A stretch of DNA of 64,000 nucleotides from Citrobacter sp. FP75 (GTDB lineage: Bacteria; Pseudomonadota; Gammaproteobacteria; Enterobacterales; Enterobacteriaceae): contig NZ_JAFDOE010000004.1 of assembly GCF_018342065.1 (NCBI RefSeq), positions 233,957 to 297,956 of the forward strand, written 5' to 3'. Below, one piece after another: positions 41,982-52,216 of the stretch (position 1 is the first letter of the stretch; each line of letters opens with the position of its first letter). Under the pieces are notes generated by a model, which was not told where the DNA came from, did not search any database, and was given only the letters and a program-made list of their open reading frames with translations. Made by a program: the position numbers and the translations under genes.

Positions 41982-43140
41982 AGCGAAACTTTCACCCTCT
42001 CTCGCAGGCGGTTTCCCAGCAATAAAATCGCTTAACTTACAAGTCTTCGTCATGATTGCGGCGATCATCGTGATTATGTTGTTTTTCACGTGGACCACTG
42101 ATGGCGCATACCTGAGCGCACGTAATGTCTCGAACCTGCTTCGACAGACTGCGATTACCGGTATTCTTGCCGTGGGGATGGTGTTTGTGATCATTTCCGC
42201 TGAAATCGATCTGTCAGTCGGTTCCATGATGGGGTTGTTGGGCGGCGTAGCGGCGATCTGTGATGTCTGGTTAGGCTGGCCCTTACCGCTGACGGTGATC
42301 GTAACCCTGGCTCTGGGATTGCTCCTCGGGGCATGGAATGGATGGTGGGTTGCTTACCGTAAGGTTCCGTCGTTTATCGTCACCCTCGCGGGAATGCTGG
42401 CTTTCCGCGGCATTCTGATTGGCATCACCAACGGCACAACCGTATCTCCCACCAGCGCAGCAATGTCTCAGATTGGTCAGAGCTACTTGTCCGATGGCAC
42501 AGGCTTTGTCATCGGCGCTCTCGGCTTAATGGCGTTTGTTGGCTGGCAATGGCGCGGCCGTATGCGTCGCCAGGCGTTAGGCCTTACTACTCCCGCATCG
42601 ACGTCGGCCGTGGGTCGCCAGGCATTCACTGCCATTATCGTCTTAGGGGCAATCTGGCTATTAAACGATTATCGTGGTGTCCCAACGCCCGTCCTGCTGC
42701 TGACGCTGCTGTTGCTCGGTGGGATGTTTATGGCCACCCGCACCGCATTCGGTCGGCGGATTTACGCCATTGGTGGGAACCTGGAAGCCGCTCGCCTTTC
42801 CGGCATCAACGTTGAACGCACCAAACTTGCCGTCTTCGCTATTAATGGTTTGATGGTCGCCATTGCCGGGCTCATTCTTAGCTCTCGACTTGGCGCAGGT
42901 TCCCCTTCTGCAGGGAATATTGCAGAACTGGATGCTATTGCCGCGTGTGTCATCGGGGGAACCAGCCTGGCGGGAGGGGTCGGGAGTGTTGCCGGCGCCG
43001 TCATGGGCGCATTTATTATGGCTTCTCTCGATAATGGAATGAGTATGATGGACGTTCCCACCTTCTGGCAATACATCGTGAAAGGGGCGATATTGTTGTT
43101 GGCGGTATGGATGGACTCGGCAACCAAACGTCGAGCCTGA
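41959..43140 (+). CDS. xylH: D-xylose ABC transporter permease XylH
   Basis: 393-aa CUT2-type permease with about ten helices. Family motifs include [30 protein letters not shown] and [22 protein letters not shown]. The start lies inside the xylG end, indicating translational coupling. Confidence 0.96.
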   Translation: MSKNNPSEAKLSPSLAGGFPAIKSLNLQVFVMIAAIIVIMLFFTWTTDGAYLSARNVSNLLRQTAITGILAVGMVFVIISAEIDLSVGSMMGLLGGVAAICDVWLGWPLPLTVIVTLALGLLLGAWNGWWVAYRKVPSFIVTLAGMLAFRGILIGITNGTTVSPTSAAMSQIGQSYLSDGTGFVIGALGLMAFVGWQWRGRMRRQALGLTTPASTSAVGRQAFTAIIVLGAIWLLNDYRGVPTPVLLLTLLLLGGMFMATRTAFGRRIYAIGGNLEAARLSGINVERTKLAVFAINGLMVAIAGLILSSRLGAGSPSAGNIAELDAIAACVIGGTSLAGGVGSVAGAVMGAFIMASLDNGMSMMDVPTFWQYIVKGAILLLAVWMDSATKRRA

Positions 43141-43161
43141 ATTTAGGAAGTGGGTGTATCG

Positions 43162-43194
43162 CAATGCCGGTTAATGCAACCGGCATTGTCTTTT
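43162..43194 (+). terminator. Terminator after xylH
   Basis: Perfect 11-bp stem CAATGCCGGTT / AACCGGCATTG with a 5-nt loop, followed by TCTTTTC. It separates xylFGH from xylR, whose lower expression would then come from partial read-through or its own promoter. Confidence 0.75.
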
Positions 43195-43220
43195 CTACAT
43201 GATTCAGCAGGAAAAGAACC

Positions 43221-44399
43221 ATGTTTTATAAACGTCATCGCATTACGTTGTTATTTAATGCCAATAAGGCCTACGACCGCCAGGTGGTAGAGGGCGTGGG
43301 TGAGTATTTACAGGCCTCGCAATCGGAGTGGGATATCTTCATTGAAGAAGATTTTCGTGCTCGCATAGATAACATTAAAGAGTGGTTAGGCGACGGCGTT
43401 ATTGCCGATTATGACGATGATGACATTGCGCAATTACTTGTCGATGTGGATGTTCCTATCATCGGCATCGGGGGGTCCTACCATCTTGCCGAACATTATC
43501 CACCGGTCCATTACATCGCCACCGACAACCATGCTTTGGTTGAAAGCGCCTTTTTGCATTTAAAAGAAAAAGGGATTAACCGGTTTGCATTTTATGGTCT
43601 TCCGGCCTCAAGCGGCAAGCGCTGGGCGGAGGAGCGCGAGTATGCCTTTTGTCAGCTGGTCGCAAAAGAAAAATACCGTGGCGTGGTGTATCAGGGTCTG
43701 GAAACTGCGCCAGAAAACTGGCAGCACGCACAAAATCGGCTGGCCGACTGGCTGCAAACCCTGCCGCCGCATACCGGTATTATCGCCGTCACCGACGCGC
43801 GTGCGCGGCACGTTCTGCAGGCCTGTGAACATCTGCATATTCCGGTACCGGAAAAACTGTGCGTCATTGGTATCGACAACGAAGAGCTCACTCGTTACCT
43901 GTCACGCGTCGCCTTGTCCTCCGTCGCTCAGGGAGCCAGACAAATGGGGTATCAGGCAGCCAAACTCCTCCACCGCCTGCTGGCTCACGAAGAGATACCC
44001 TTACAGCGCATTCTGGTATCTCCTGTACGCGTTGTTGAGCGTCAGTCTACGGATTATCGTTCGCTTACCGATCCTGCTGTTATTCAGGCCATGCATTACA
44101 TTCGCAACCATGCCTGCAAAGGTATCAAGGTTGATCAAGTGCTGGACTCGGTGGGGATTTCGCGTTCGAATCTGGAGAAACGTTTTAAAGAGGAGGTCGG
44201 GGAGACTATCCACGCGGTGATCCATGCCGAAAAGCTGGAAAAAGCGCGCAGCCTGTTGATTTCGACCACGCTGTCGATCAACGAGATTTCGCAGATGTGC
44301 GGTTATCCATCCCTGCAGTATTTCTATTCTGTCTTCAAAAAAGAGTACGACACGACGCCAAAAGAGTATCGCGATGTGAACAGTGAAGTGTTGCTGTGA
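43221..44399 (+). CDS. xylR: Xylose operon activator XylR
   Basis: 392-aa regulator: N-terminal LacI-type sugar-binding domain (FNANKAYDRQVVEGVGEYL) that senses xylose, and a C-terminal AraC-type double helix-turn-helix (about 285-388, IKVDQVLDSVGISRSNLEKRF and INEISQMCGYPSLQYFYSVFKK). Activates xylAB and xylFGH from the intergenic region. AGGAAAAG precedes ATG 43221. Confidence 0.96.
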   Translation: MFYKRHRITLLFNANKAYDRQVVEGVGEYLQASQSEWDIFIEEDFRARIDNIKEWLGDGVIADYDDDDIAQLLVDVDVPIIGIGGSYHLAEHYPPVHYIATDNHALVESAFLHLKEKGINRFAFYGLPASSGKRWAEEREYAFCQLVAKEKYRGVVYQGLETAPENWQHAQNRLADWLQTLPPHTGIIAVTDARARHVLQACEHLHIPVPEKLCVIGIDNEELTRYLSRVALSSVAQGARQMGYQAAKLLHRLLAHEEIPLQRILVSPVRVVERQSTDYRSLTDPAVIQAMHYIRNHACKGIKVDQVLDSVGISRSNLEKRFKEEVGETIHAVIHAEKLEKARSLLISTTLSINEISQMCGYPSLQYFYSVFKKEYDTTPKEYRDVNSEVLL

Positions 44400-44407
44400 A
44401 GAGCATT

Positions 44408-44460
44408 GCCTGATGGCACCGCGCTATCAGGCCTACACATCATCATGTAGGCCTGAAGGC
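44408..44460. repeat. BIME/REP element between xylR and bax
   Basis: A REP unit GCCTGAT...ATCAGGC (44408-44432) followed by GGCCTACA / TGTAGGCC inverted arms (44431-44453). It sits between two convergent genes and is the usual place for such elements. Confidence 0.75.
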
Positions 44461-44469
44461 ATGCTGAGA

Positions 44470-45294
44470 TTACATGTGCGCGGCGATTAAGCGCTGGTTA
44501 TCCTGATACATCGCGAACAGATAGTTGTTGTAGCTCTGTCCTTTAGTGGAATAACCCTTCAGCTTGTGAATCATCGCCGTGGCGGTGACTTCCTGATCCG
44601 TTTTACGCAACTGGGCACGAGATTTACGGAAAGAAGAGTACGCCGGATGCGTATTCAGGTTGATGACGTAGGCCGTCACCGACTCTTTCACCGAGTCAAA
44701 CTGAGAGTAGCCTTTCACCTTACCCGGCGCATTGGTGCAGCGCCCTTTGACACATTTCATGCCAAACAGGTTGTTGTTGCTACGCGCCAGCTTCGACGTA
44801 CCCCAGCCGCTTTCAGCCGCAGCCATGGTCGCAACCATACTGGTCGGGATAATGTCCACACGCTCGAGCAGCGTATTCCACGGAATTTTACGCGTGTTAC
44901 CAGACCAGCTCACCTTATAGCGTTTGGCGATATCTTTCATACGCGCACGCTCGCTCGGCGACCAGCGATTCTGGTACTGCTTTGAAATCAGCCAGTTACG
45001 TTCAGCAGTAATGGCCGCATTTTGACTGGTAATGTAAGGCATAACCGTCCGGAGAAACGCTTTTTTCCTTGGTGTTCCGGAAGGGTATTTTCGCAAATCA
45101 GGAAGTGAACTACTCTTTGCACTATTGCGAGAATACTCTTGTTTACTGCTTACCTGTGTATTACTTGTCTTGGTTGCCTGGGGCTTTTGACTCGTTGTTG
45201 CCGTGTGTGTCTTTGCCAGCACCTCACCCGAAAATGCAATGGTGAGTAACATAAGAATCATTGCCCCATATCGTCGAATGGGAGTCAATATCAT
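44470..45294 (-). CDS. bax: Bax, glucosaminidase-like exported protein
   Basis: 274-aa protein with N-terminal hydrophobic signal (LLTIAFSGEVLAK), a Ser/Thr/Gln-rich linker, and a peptidoglycan glucosaminidase-like domain with likely catalytic Glu in MAAAESGWGTSKLARSNNNLFGMKC. It resembles FlgJ and LytF-type domains. E. coli Bax has the same length; its physiological role is unclear. Convergent with xylR, divergent from malS. Confidence 0.92.
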   Translation of the reverse strand: MILTPIRRYGAMILMLLTIAFSGEVLAKTHTATTSQKPQATKTSNTQVSSKQEYSRNSAKSSSLPDLRKYPSGTPRKKAFLRTVMPYITSQNAAITAERNWLISKQYQNRWSPSERARMKDIAKRYKVSWSGNTRKIPWNTLLERVDIIPTSMVATMAAAESGWGTSKLARSNNNLFGMKCVKGRCTNAPGKVKGYSQFDSVKESVTAYVINLNTHPAYSSFRKSRAQLRKTDQEVTATAMIHKLKGYSTKGQSYNNYLFAMYQDNQRLIAAHM

Positions 45295-45610
45295 TAGGTC
45301 TCCTGGTCGGATTTATACATTCCAACACCTTATATTTTTCACAAAAATGAGAGATGAATCTCAAATCATAGCAAAAATAGCCGTCAAGAGCACCCAAAGG
45401 AATAGTCCAATTCCGAAACTATGTCACGCGCTAACGGTTAAGATTGGCATTAATTCGAAGAAAATGTGGAGGTTATCGCAAAATAACATCGTTTTTTGCG
45501 CACGATCGCTCACCCTCACGTCTCATCCTGGTGGAATCCACCCAAAGGATGAGTCTCCGACGGTAATTCGCTGGCAAACTGGCTAAAACCGCAGCATCAA
45601 GGACAGCGTT
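45295..45610. other. bax-malS divergent intergenic region
   Basis: 316 nt holding the malS promoter with MalT boxes near 45521-45555 and the bax promoter. The bax-side half is AT-rich and shows nothing else I can name. Confidence 0.5.
45521..45555. promoter_or_regulatory. MalT boxes of malS
   Basis: Two opposed copies of the MalT core GGATGAG: CTCATCC at 45522-45528 (minus) and GGATGAG at 45548-45554 (plus). A weaker third copy may lie at 45508-45518 (CTCACCCTCAC). malS is a MalT-controlled gene in E. coli. Confidence 0.7.
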
Positions 45611-47641
45611 ATGAAACTTGCCGCCTTTGCGCTGGCGCTTATGCCCGGCATCGCCATCGCCTCTTCATGGACTTCTCAAGGGTTCCCCGTCTTCGAAGTG
45701 GAAGGAACGGGTAAGTTTGTCAGCCATGCAGCGTTGACGAAGGGTACCCGTCCTTTAATTCTAAATTTTGACCAACAGTGCTGGCAGCCTGCCGATACCA
45801 TTAAACTCAATCAGATGCTGTCGCTCAAACCCTGCGAAGGCGAGCCACCGCAGTGGCGTTTATTCAAAGACGGTCGCTATACGCTGGAAGTCGATACCCG
45901 CTCCGGTACGCCAACGCTGATGCTTTCGGTTAAAAGCACCAACGATCCCGTCACGGTCCAGATTCGCCAGTGTCCAAAATGGGATGGTTCACCGTTAACA
46001 CTGGACGTGAGCCAGACCTTTCCGGAAGGGACTGTGGTACGCGATTACTACAGCCAGCAAACGGCAACGGTGAAGAACGGTCAGATCGCAATGCAGCCTG
46101 CCGCAGCCAGCAACGGGCTGTTGTTGCTTGAACGCGCAGAAACGGACTTACCTGCCCCCTTCGACTGGCATAATGCCACGGTGTATTTCGTGCTGACCGA
46201 CCGTTTTCAGAATGGCGATCAGACTAACGACCACAGCTATGGCCGTCACAATGACGGCATGCAGGAGATTGGTACCTTTCATGGCGGCGATTTACGCGGT
46301 CTTGCCAGCAAACTCGACTACCTGCAACGGTTGGGGGTAAACGCCCTGTGGATCAGCGCTCCGTTTGAACAGATTCACGGCTGGGTTGGCGGTGGCACTA
46401 AAGGAGATTTCCCCCACTACGCCTATCATGGCTATTACACGCAGGACTGGACCACGCTCGACGCTAATATGGGCAACGAGGCCGATCTGCGTGCGCTGGT
46501 CGATGGCGCTCATCAGCGCGGGATCCGCGTCCTGTTCGATGTGGTGATGAACCACGCCGGTTACGCGACGCTTGCCGATATGCAGGAGTATCAGTTTGGG
46601 GCGCTGTACTTATCGGGCGATGAACTAAAAAATACGCTTGGCGAACGCTGGACAGACTGGAAGCCCACCGCCGGACAGAGCTGGCACAGCTTTAATGATT
46701 ACATCAACTTCAGCGATAAAACCGCCTGGGAAAAATGGTGGGGGAAAAACTGGATCCGCACCGACATCGGCGACTACGACAGTCCCGGTTTTGACGACCT
46801 GACAATGTCGCTGGCGTTCCTGCCCGACCTGAAAACCGAGTCCACGACGCCGAGCGGCCTGCCGAATTTCTATCGCCAGAAACCGGACACGCACGCCAAA
46901 GCCATCGACGGCTTCGCCCCACGCGACTACCTCACCCATTGGCTCAGCCAATGGGTACGCGATTACGGAATTGACGGTTTTCGGGTCGATACCGCCAAAC
47001 ACGTCGAGCTTCCCGCCTGGCAGCAGTTGAAAACCCAGGCCAGCGCAGCGCTGGCCGAATGGAAAAAAGCCAACCCGGACAAAGCGCTGGATGATAAACC
47101 GTTCTGGATGACTGGCGAGGCGTGGGGTCATGGCGTCATGCGCAGCGATTATTACCGCCACGGCTTCGACGCGATGATCAATTTTGATTATCAGGAGCAG
47201 GCGGCCAACGCCGTCGACTGCCTGGCCAATATGGATCTCACCTGGCAGCAGATGGCGGATAAATTGCAGGATTTTAACGTCCTGAGCTATCTCTCATCGC
47301 ACGATACGCGCCTGTTCCGCGAAGGTGGAGATAAAGCAGCCGAACTGTTGCTGCTGGCACCCGGCGCGGTGCAGCTGTTTTACGGCGACGAGTCGGCCCG
47401 CCCATTCGGCCCCACTGGCTCAGACCCTTTACAGGGCACACGCTCCGATATGAACTGGCTGGATGTCAGCGGTAAATCTGCCACCAGCGTCGCACACTGG
47501 CAGAAAATCAGCCAGTTCAGGGCCAGGCATTCCGCCATCGGTGCGGGTAAGCAAACCACCCTGACGTTAAAGCAAGGCTACGGGTTTACCCGCGAGCACG
47601 GTGATGACAAAGTGATGGTCATCTGGGCAGGCCAGCCCTAA
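45611..47641 (+). CDS. malS: Periplasmic alpha-amylase MalS
   Basis: 676-aa GH13 alpha-amylase that cuts maltodextrins in the periplasm. Signal peptide MKLAAFALALMPGIAIAS. Catalytic motifs: VLFDVVMNHAGYA, nucleophile Asp in GIDGFRVDTAKHVE, acid/base Glu in WMTGEAWGHG, and SYLSSHDTRLF with the third Asp. Length equals E. coli MalS. Confidence 0.96.
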   Translation: MKLAAFALALMPGIAIASSWTSQGFPVFEVEGTGKFVSHAALTKGTRPLILNFDQQCWQPADTIKLNQMLSLKPCEGEPPQWRLFKDGRYTLEVDTRSGTPTLMLSVKSTNDPVTVQIRQCPKWDGSPLTLDVSQTFPEGTVVRDYYSQQTATVKNGQIAMQPAAASNGLLLLERAETDLPAPFDWHNATVYFVLTDRFQNGDQTNDHSYGRHNDGMQEIGTFHGGDLRGLASKLDYLQRLGVNALWISAPFEQIHGWVGGGTKGDFPHYAYHGYYTQDWTTLDANMGNEADLRALVDGAHQRGIRVLFDVVMNHAGYATLADMQEYQFGALYLSGDELKNTLGERWTDWKPTAGQSWHSFNDYINFSDKTAWEKWWGKNWIRTDIGDYDSPGFDDLTMSLAFLPDLKTESTTPSGLPNFYRQKPDTHAKAIDGFAPRDYLTHWLSQWVRDYGIDGFRVDTAKHVELPAWQQLKTQASAALAEWKKANPDKALDDKPFWMTGEAWGHGVMRSDYYRHGFDAMINFDYQEQAANAVDCLANMDLTWQQMADKLQDFNVLSYLSSHDTRLFREGGDKAAELLLLAPGAVQLFYGDESARPFGPTGSDPLQGTRSDMNWLDVSGKSATSVAHWQKISQFRARHSAIGAGKQTTLTLKQGYGFTREHGDDKVMVIWAGQP

Positions 47642-47644
47642 TCC

Positions 47645-47684
47645 CATCAGGCTTCTCGTACAGGATGGTACGGGAAGCCTGATG
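47645..47684. repeat. Long 17-bp hairpin after malS
   Basis: CATCAGGCTTCTCGTAC / GTACGGGAAGCCTGATG, 16 of 17 pairs, loop AGGATG. It begins 4 nt after the malS stop. A-rich sequence follows, without a T-run, so it is more likely an mRNA end-stabiliser or REP relative than a terminator. Confidence 0.6.
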
Positions 47685-47817
47685 CAAAATAAAAAACCAG
47701 CCCGTCACAAATCTGCAGCACAATACGTCAATCAAGCCCTGCGGGCCTGATTTGCACCCTGCCATAGGTAGCGCTATGGTTAGCCACTTTATTACTCAGC
47801 TCGACAGATCACCTGCT

Positions 47818-49068
47818 ATGACATTCTCACTTTTTGGCGACAAATTTACCCGCCATTCAGGCATCACCCGCCTGATGGAGGACCTCAACGACGGTTTACG
47901 TACGCCCGGCGCGATCATGCTTGGCGGCGGTAATCCGGCGCAAATCCCACAAATGCAGGATTATTTTCAGTCTCTGCTGGCAGAGATGCTGGAAAACGGC
48001 AAAGTCACTGATGCGCTTTGTAATTATGACGGTCCACAAGGTAAAACTGAGCTACTGGCTGAGCTGGCCACACTGCTGCGCGAAAAGCTGGGCTGGGATA
48101 TCGAACCACAAAATATTGCACTGACAAATGGCAGTCAGAGCGCGTTTTTCTACTTATTCAATCTCTTCGCCGGACGCCGCGCCGACGGGACCACCCGAAA
48201 AGTCCTGTTCCCACTGGCACCGGAATACATTGGTTATGCCGATTCCGGACTGGAAGAAGATCTCTTCGTCTCCGCACGACCAAACATCGAACTGTTACCG
48301 GAAGGCCAGTTTAAGTATCACGTTGACTTTGAACACCTGCACATTGGCGAAGAAACCGGCATGATTTGCGTGTCGCGCCCCACCAACCCGACAGGCAATG
48401 TGATCACTGACGAAGAGCTACTGAAGCTGGACCGCCTTGCTAATCAGCACGGTATACCGCTGGTGATTGATAACGCGTACGGCGTCCCGTTTCCTGGCAT
48501 TATCTTTAGTGAAGCACGTCCGCTGTGGAACCCCAACATTGTGCTGTGCATGAGCCTTTCCAAGCTCGGGCTGCCGGGTTCGCGCTGCGGCATTATCATC
48601 GCCAATGAAAAAATCATCACCGCTATCACCAATATGAACGGCATTATCAGCCTTGCACCTGGCGGCATGGGTCCGGCGATTATGTGCGAGATGATTAAGC
48701 GCAACGATCTGCTGCGCCTGTCAGAGACCGTGATCAAACCGTTTTATTATCAGCGCGTTCAGGAAACCGTGGCGATCATTCGCCGTTACCTGTCTGAAGA
48801 ACGCTGTCTGATCCATAAACCAGAGGGGGCGATTTTCCTGTGGCTGTGGTTCAAGGATTTGCCCATCACTACCGAACTGCTGTATCAGCGCCTGAAAGCG
48901 CGTGGCGTGCTGATGGTTCCTGGTGATTACTTCTTCCCGGGGCTGGATAAGCCGTGGCCGCATACCCATCAGTGCATGCGGATGAACTACGTTCCGGAAC
49001 CGGAGAAAATCGAGGCGGGCGTGAAGATTCTGGCTGAAGAGATAGAACGCGCCTGGCGCGAAGGCTGA
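47818..49068 (+). CDS. avtA: Valine-pyruvate transaminase AvtA
   Basis: 416-aa class I PLP aminotransferase (transaminase C) that exchanges the amino group between valine and pyruvate, making alanine. PLP lysine in CMSLSKLGLPGSRCG; NPTG motif in RPTNPTGNVIT; arginine in QCMRMNYVPEPEK. Start 47818 (MTFSLFGDKF) matches E. coli; an in-frame ATG 22 codons upstream is not supported. The ribosome site is weak. Confidence 0.95.
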   Translation: MTFSLFGDKFTRHSGITRLMEDLNDGLRTPGAIMLGGGNPAQIPQMQDYFQSLLAEMLENGKVTDALCNYDGPQGKTELLAELATLLREKLGWDIEPQNIALTNGSQSAFFYLFNLFAGRRADGTTRKVLFPLAPEYIGYADSGLEEDLFVSARPNIELLPEGQFKYHVDFEHLHIGEETGMICVSRPTNPTGNVITDEELLKLDRLANQHGIPLVIDNAYGVPFPGIIFSEARPLWNPNIVLCMSLSKLGLPGSRCGIIIANEKIITAITNMNGIISLAPGGMGPAIMCEMIKRNDLLRLSETVIKPFYYQRVQETVAIIRRYLSEERCLIHKPEGAIFLWLWFKDLPITTELLYQRLKARGVLMVPGDYFFPGLDKPWPHTHQCMRMNYVPEPEKIEAGVKILAEEIERAWREG

Positions 49069-49104
49069 TGCAAAACCCGACCGCATAGCCGGTCAGGTAT
49101 TGTA

Positions 49105-49581
49105 TTACAGTGGCTGTGAACGCAGACGCTGCTGCTGAATTTTGGCAGCGTCAACGCACTGCAACGCGCTGGTCGGACAGGCTTCTACACACGCCGGGCC
49201 CGTCTCGCGATGCCAGCACAAATCGCATTTAATCGCCTGCGCCCGTGACGAACGGGCAACCACATTCATGGCACCAAACGGGCAGGCTAGCATACAGCTT
49301 TTACAGCCAATGCAGCGCGCCTGTTCAACGAAGATATGCCCACGTTCGCGGCGAATGGCGCTTGTTGGGCAAGAATTCGCGCAAGGAGCATCTTCACATT
49401 GATGACAGGCAACCGCTGTGGTAAACGCATCATCTTTGATCACCCGAATACGCGGGATAAAGGCGGAGGAAGAGACCGCCGCACAGTCCTGGTCTTCCTG
49501 GTGCGCGACGACGCAGGCCACTTCGCAGGTACGACACCCAATACATTTTGCCGCATCCGCCATAATAAACCCGTTCATTGC
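49105..49581 (-). CDS. ysaA: 4Fe-4S ferredoxin-type electron transfer protein YsaA
   Basis: 158-aa polyferredoxin resembling HydN/DmsB subunits. Four cysteine clusters: CIGCRTCEVACVV, CHQCEDAPCANSCP, CIGCKSCMLACP and CDLCWHRETGPACVEACP, enough for four 4Fe-4S centres. Start 49581 (MNGFIMADAAKCIG) with GAGAAGG upstream is chosen over ATG 49605. No catalytic partner is encoded nearby. Function unknown. Confidence 0.88.
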   Translation of the reverse strand, partial: AMNGFIMADAAKCIGCRTCEVACVVAHQEDQDCAAVSSSAFIPRIRVIKDDAFTTAVACHQCEDAPCANSCPTSAIRRERGHIFVEQARCIGCKSCMLACPFGAMNVVARSSRAQAIKCDLCWHRETGPACVEACPTSALQCVDAAKIQQQRLRSQPL

Positions 49582-49695
49582 CTTCTCCGTCGCCGTTAAA
49601 ACCACAGAGTGCCAGAGACGCTGCCCCTGCCGCCTTGATCGGACAGGGGAAACGGTTAAATTTTGTCAGGTATGTGAGCGACTCTGGCGTTGCGC

Positions 49696-50511
49696 CTAAT
49701 CGCGAACGGTAAAGCCCAGTTCATTAGAAATTGCCTGAGCAGTTTCCCGCAGCGGCTTGAGTAAATTCTTTTCTCCGACCTGCTTAAGTCGCGAGGTAGA
49801 GAGTGAAATCGATACCGAGTATGGCACCCGCCCATGAATATCAAACACCGGCACCGCAATGCAGGACACGCCCAGCTCGTTCTCTTCACGGTCCATCGCC
49901 ATGCTGCTTTCACGGATTTGCGCCAGCTCATCGTACATCGCCGGTAAACCAGTAATCGTATTGCGTGTCAGCGGCTGAATCATATCCTGGTGGCTTTCCC
50001 AGTAAGACGCCACATAGTCCGGATGACCAAACGCCATATAAATTTTGCCCATCGCCGAGCAATACAGCGGCATATGCTGACCAATATAGGCGCGGGTACG
50101 CAGCATACCGGTGGTGGGCTCCAGCTTATAAATCAGAATCGCGTGATCATCTTCACGGCTGGAAAAGTTGATTGTTTCGCCGGTGGCGATGTTAAGCGCT
50201 TCAAGGTGCGGCGCGGCGACATGGATAATATTCAGTGACGACAGCGCCTTCTGCCCAACGGCGATGAATTTGGTGGTCAGGCGATAGCTCCCCGCTGCGG
50301 GCGCGGGCGTGACGTATCCACAAGATTGCAGCCCTTGCAGCAGCCGGTGCACGGTACTTTTGTTCAGCCCCGCCAGCTCAGACAGGTGGGCCAACGGGCA
50401 GCCATTCGGATAGTTGCTCAGGATCTCAATCAACATCAAACCACGAAACAGGCTCTGACTTCCGGCTGGCCTCTCTTTTTCTTGCGTCATCTCATTCTCT
50501 TTTGTGCCCAT
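49696..50511 (-). CDS. yiaJ: IclR-family repressor YiaJ (PlaR)
   Basis: 271-aa IclR regulator of the divergent yiaK-S operon. Winged helix about residues 25-75 (SLFRGLMLIEILSNYPNGCP, LAGLNKSTVHRLLQGLQ), then the effector domain. Start 50511 (MGTKENEMTQEKERP) has GGGAG upstream; the long in-frame extension to 50838 would run through the operator and into yiaK and is rejected. Ends GFTVRD, about ten residues shorter than my memory of E. coli YiaJ. In E. coli it senses 2,3-diketogulonate or ascorbate products. Confidence 0.92.
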   Translation of the reverse strand: MGTKENEMTQEKERPAGSQSLFRGLMLIEILSNYPNGCPLAHLSELAGLNKSTVHRLLQGLQSCGYVTPAPAAGSYRLTTKFIAVGQKALSSLNIIHVAAPHLEALNIATGETINFSSREDDHAILIYKLEPTTGMLRTRAYIGQHMPLYCSAMGKIYMAFGHPDYVASYWESHQDMIQPLTRNTITGLPAMYDELAQIRESSMAMDREENELGVSCIAVPVFDIHGRVPYSVSISLSTSRLKQVGEKNLLKPLRETAQAISNELGFTVRD

Positions 50512-50642
50512 CGCTTCCGCTCCCCTTTTCGTCGCGCTCTGATGGTAGCGCAAAGTGTGTTTCAGTTCACGATCTGAACCAAAAAAACATAACCATTTGA
50601 TTTTGATAATTTTAAAAAACAGGCCACCCCGTTGATCTGTCA

Positions 50643-50712
50643 AAATTTGATCGCTATATTTGAAATCAGATTTCGCATAGTGAAATTTAGAGACAAAAAA
50701 GCGATCAAATTT
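50643..50712. promoter_or_regulatory. Widely spaced operator-like inverted repeat before yiaK
   Basis: AAATTTGATCGC (50643-50654) and its exact complement GCGATCAAATTT (50701-50712) are separated by 46 bp. Between them lies ATTTCGCATAGTGAAAT (50670-50686), a second imperfect dyad. The right arm ends 17 nt before the yiaK start and contains part of its leader. Candidate YiaJ operator cluster. Confidence 0.65.
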
Positions 50713-50728
50713 AATTAAGGAAACAGGA

Positions 50729-51727
50729 ATGAAAGTCACTTTTGAGCAGTTGAAAGAAGCGTTCAATCGGGTGCTGCTGGCACGCGGTCTTGCCGTTGAA
50801 ACCGCGGATGCCTGTGCTGAAATGTTCGCACGCACCACCGAATCCGGCGTCTATTCGCATGGCGTGAACCGTTTTCCTCGCTTCATTCAGCAACTGGACA
50901 ACGGCGACATCATTCCTGAGGCCAAACCGCAGCGTATTACCAGCCTGGGTGCGATTGAGCAGTGGGACGCCCAACGTTCGATCGGCAATTTGACGGCGAA
51001 AAAGATGATGGACCGAGCCATCGAGCTTGCCTCCGATCACGGCATTGGCCTGGTGGCGCTGCGTAATGCAAATCACTGGATGCGCGGCGGCAGCTATGGC
51101 TGGCAGGCCGCAGAAAAAGGTTACATCGGCATCTGCTGGACCAACTCCATCGCCGTGATGCCTGCGTGGGGTTCTAAAGAGTGCTGCATCGGCACCAATC
51201 CGCTGATTGTCGCCATCCCATCAACGCCGATCACCATGGTGGATATGTCGATGTCGATGTTCTCCTACGGCATGCTGGAAGTTAACCGTCTGGCGGGTCG
51301 TGAACTGCCGGTGGACGGTGGGTTCGACGATGAAGGCAACCTCACCAGAGAACCTGGCGTTATCGAGAAAAATCGCCGTATTTTGCCAATGGGCTACTGG
51401 AAGGGTTCCGGCCTGTCGATCGTACTGGATATGATCGCCACCCTGCTTTCAGACGGTTCTTCCGTGGCCGAAGTCACCCAGGACAACAGCGATGAATACG
51501 GCATTTCGCAGATTTTCATCGCCATTGAAGTAGACAAGTTGATCGATGGCGCCTCCCGCGACGCCAAACTGCAGCGCATTATGGATTTCATCACCACCGC
51601 TGAACGCGCGGATGAGGAGACGCCAGTCCGCCTGCCCGGTCACGAGTTTACAAAGCTACTGGAAGAAAATCGCCGCAACGGTATCACCGTTGATGACAGC
51701 GTATGGGCCAAAATCCAGGCGTTATAA
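50729..51727 (+). CDS. dlgD: 2,3-diketo-L-gulonate reductase YiaK
   Basis: 332-aa LDH2/malate dehydrogenase-type NAD(H) oxidoreductase that reduces 2,3-diketo-L-gulonate to 3-keto-L-gulonate. The catalytic histidine lies in [27 protein letters not shown] and [15 protein letters not shown] are typical family segments. First gene of the yiaKL-X1X2-lyxK-yiaQRS operon; AAGGAAACAGGA precedes ATG. Confidence 0.95.
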   Translation: MKVTFEQLKEAFNRVLLARGLAVETADACAEMFARTTESGVYSHGVNRFPRFIQQLDNGDIIPEAKPQRITSLGAIEQWDAQRSIGNLTAKKMMDRAIELASDHGIGLVALRNANHWMRGGSYGWQAAEKGYIGICWTNSIAVMPAWGSKECCIGTNPLIVAIPSTPITMVDMSMSMFSYGMLEVNRLAGRELPVDGGFDDEGNLTREPGVIEKNRRILPMGYWKGSGLSIVLDMIATLLSDGSSVAEVTQDNSDEYGISQIFIAIEVDKLIDGASRDAKLQRIMDFITTAERADEETPVRLPGHEFTKLLEENRRNGITVDDSVWAKIQAL

Positions 51728-51735
51728 GGAGATAA

Positions 51736-52203
<468 letters not shown>

Positions 52204-52216
52204 AAAGGAGCACAAC

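Noticed and set aside
50512-50838. In-frame N-terminal extension of yiaJ
   Set aside because: It would run through the intergenic operator and into yiaK; ATG 50511 has a proper ribosome site and matches family length.
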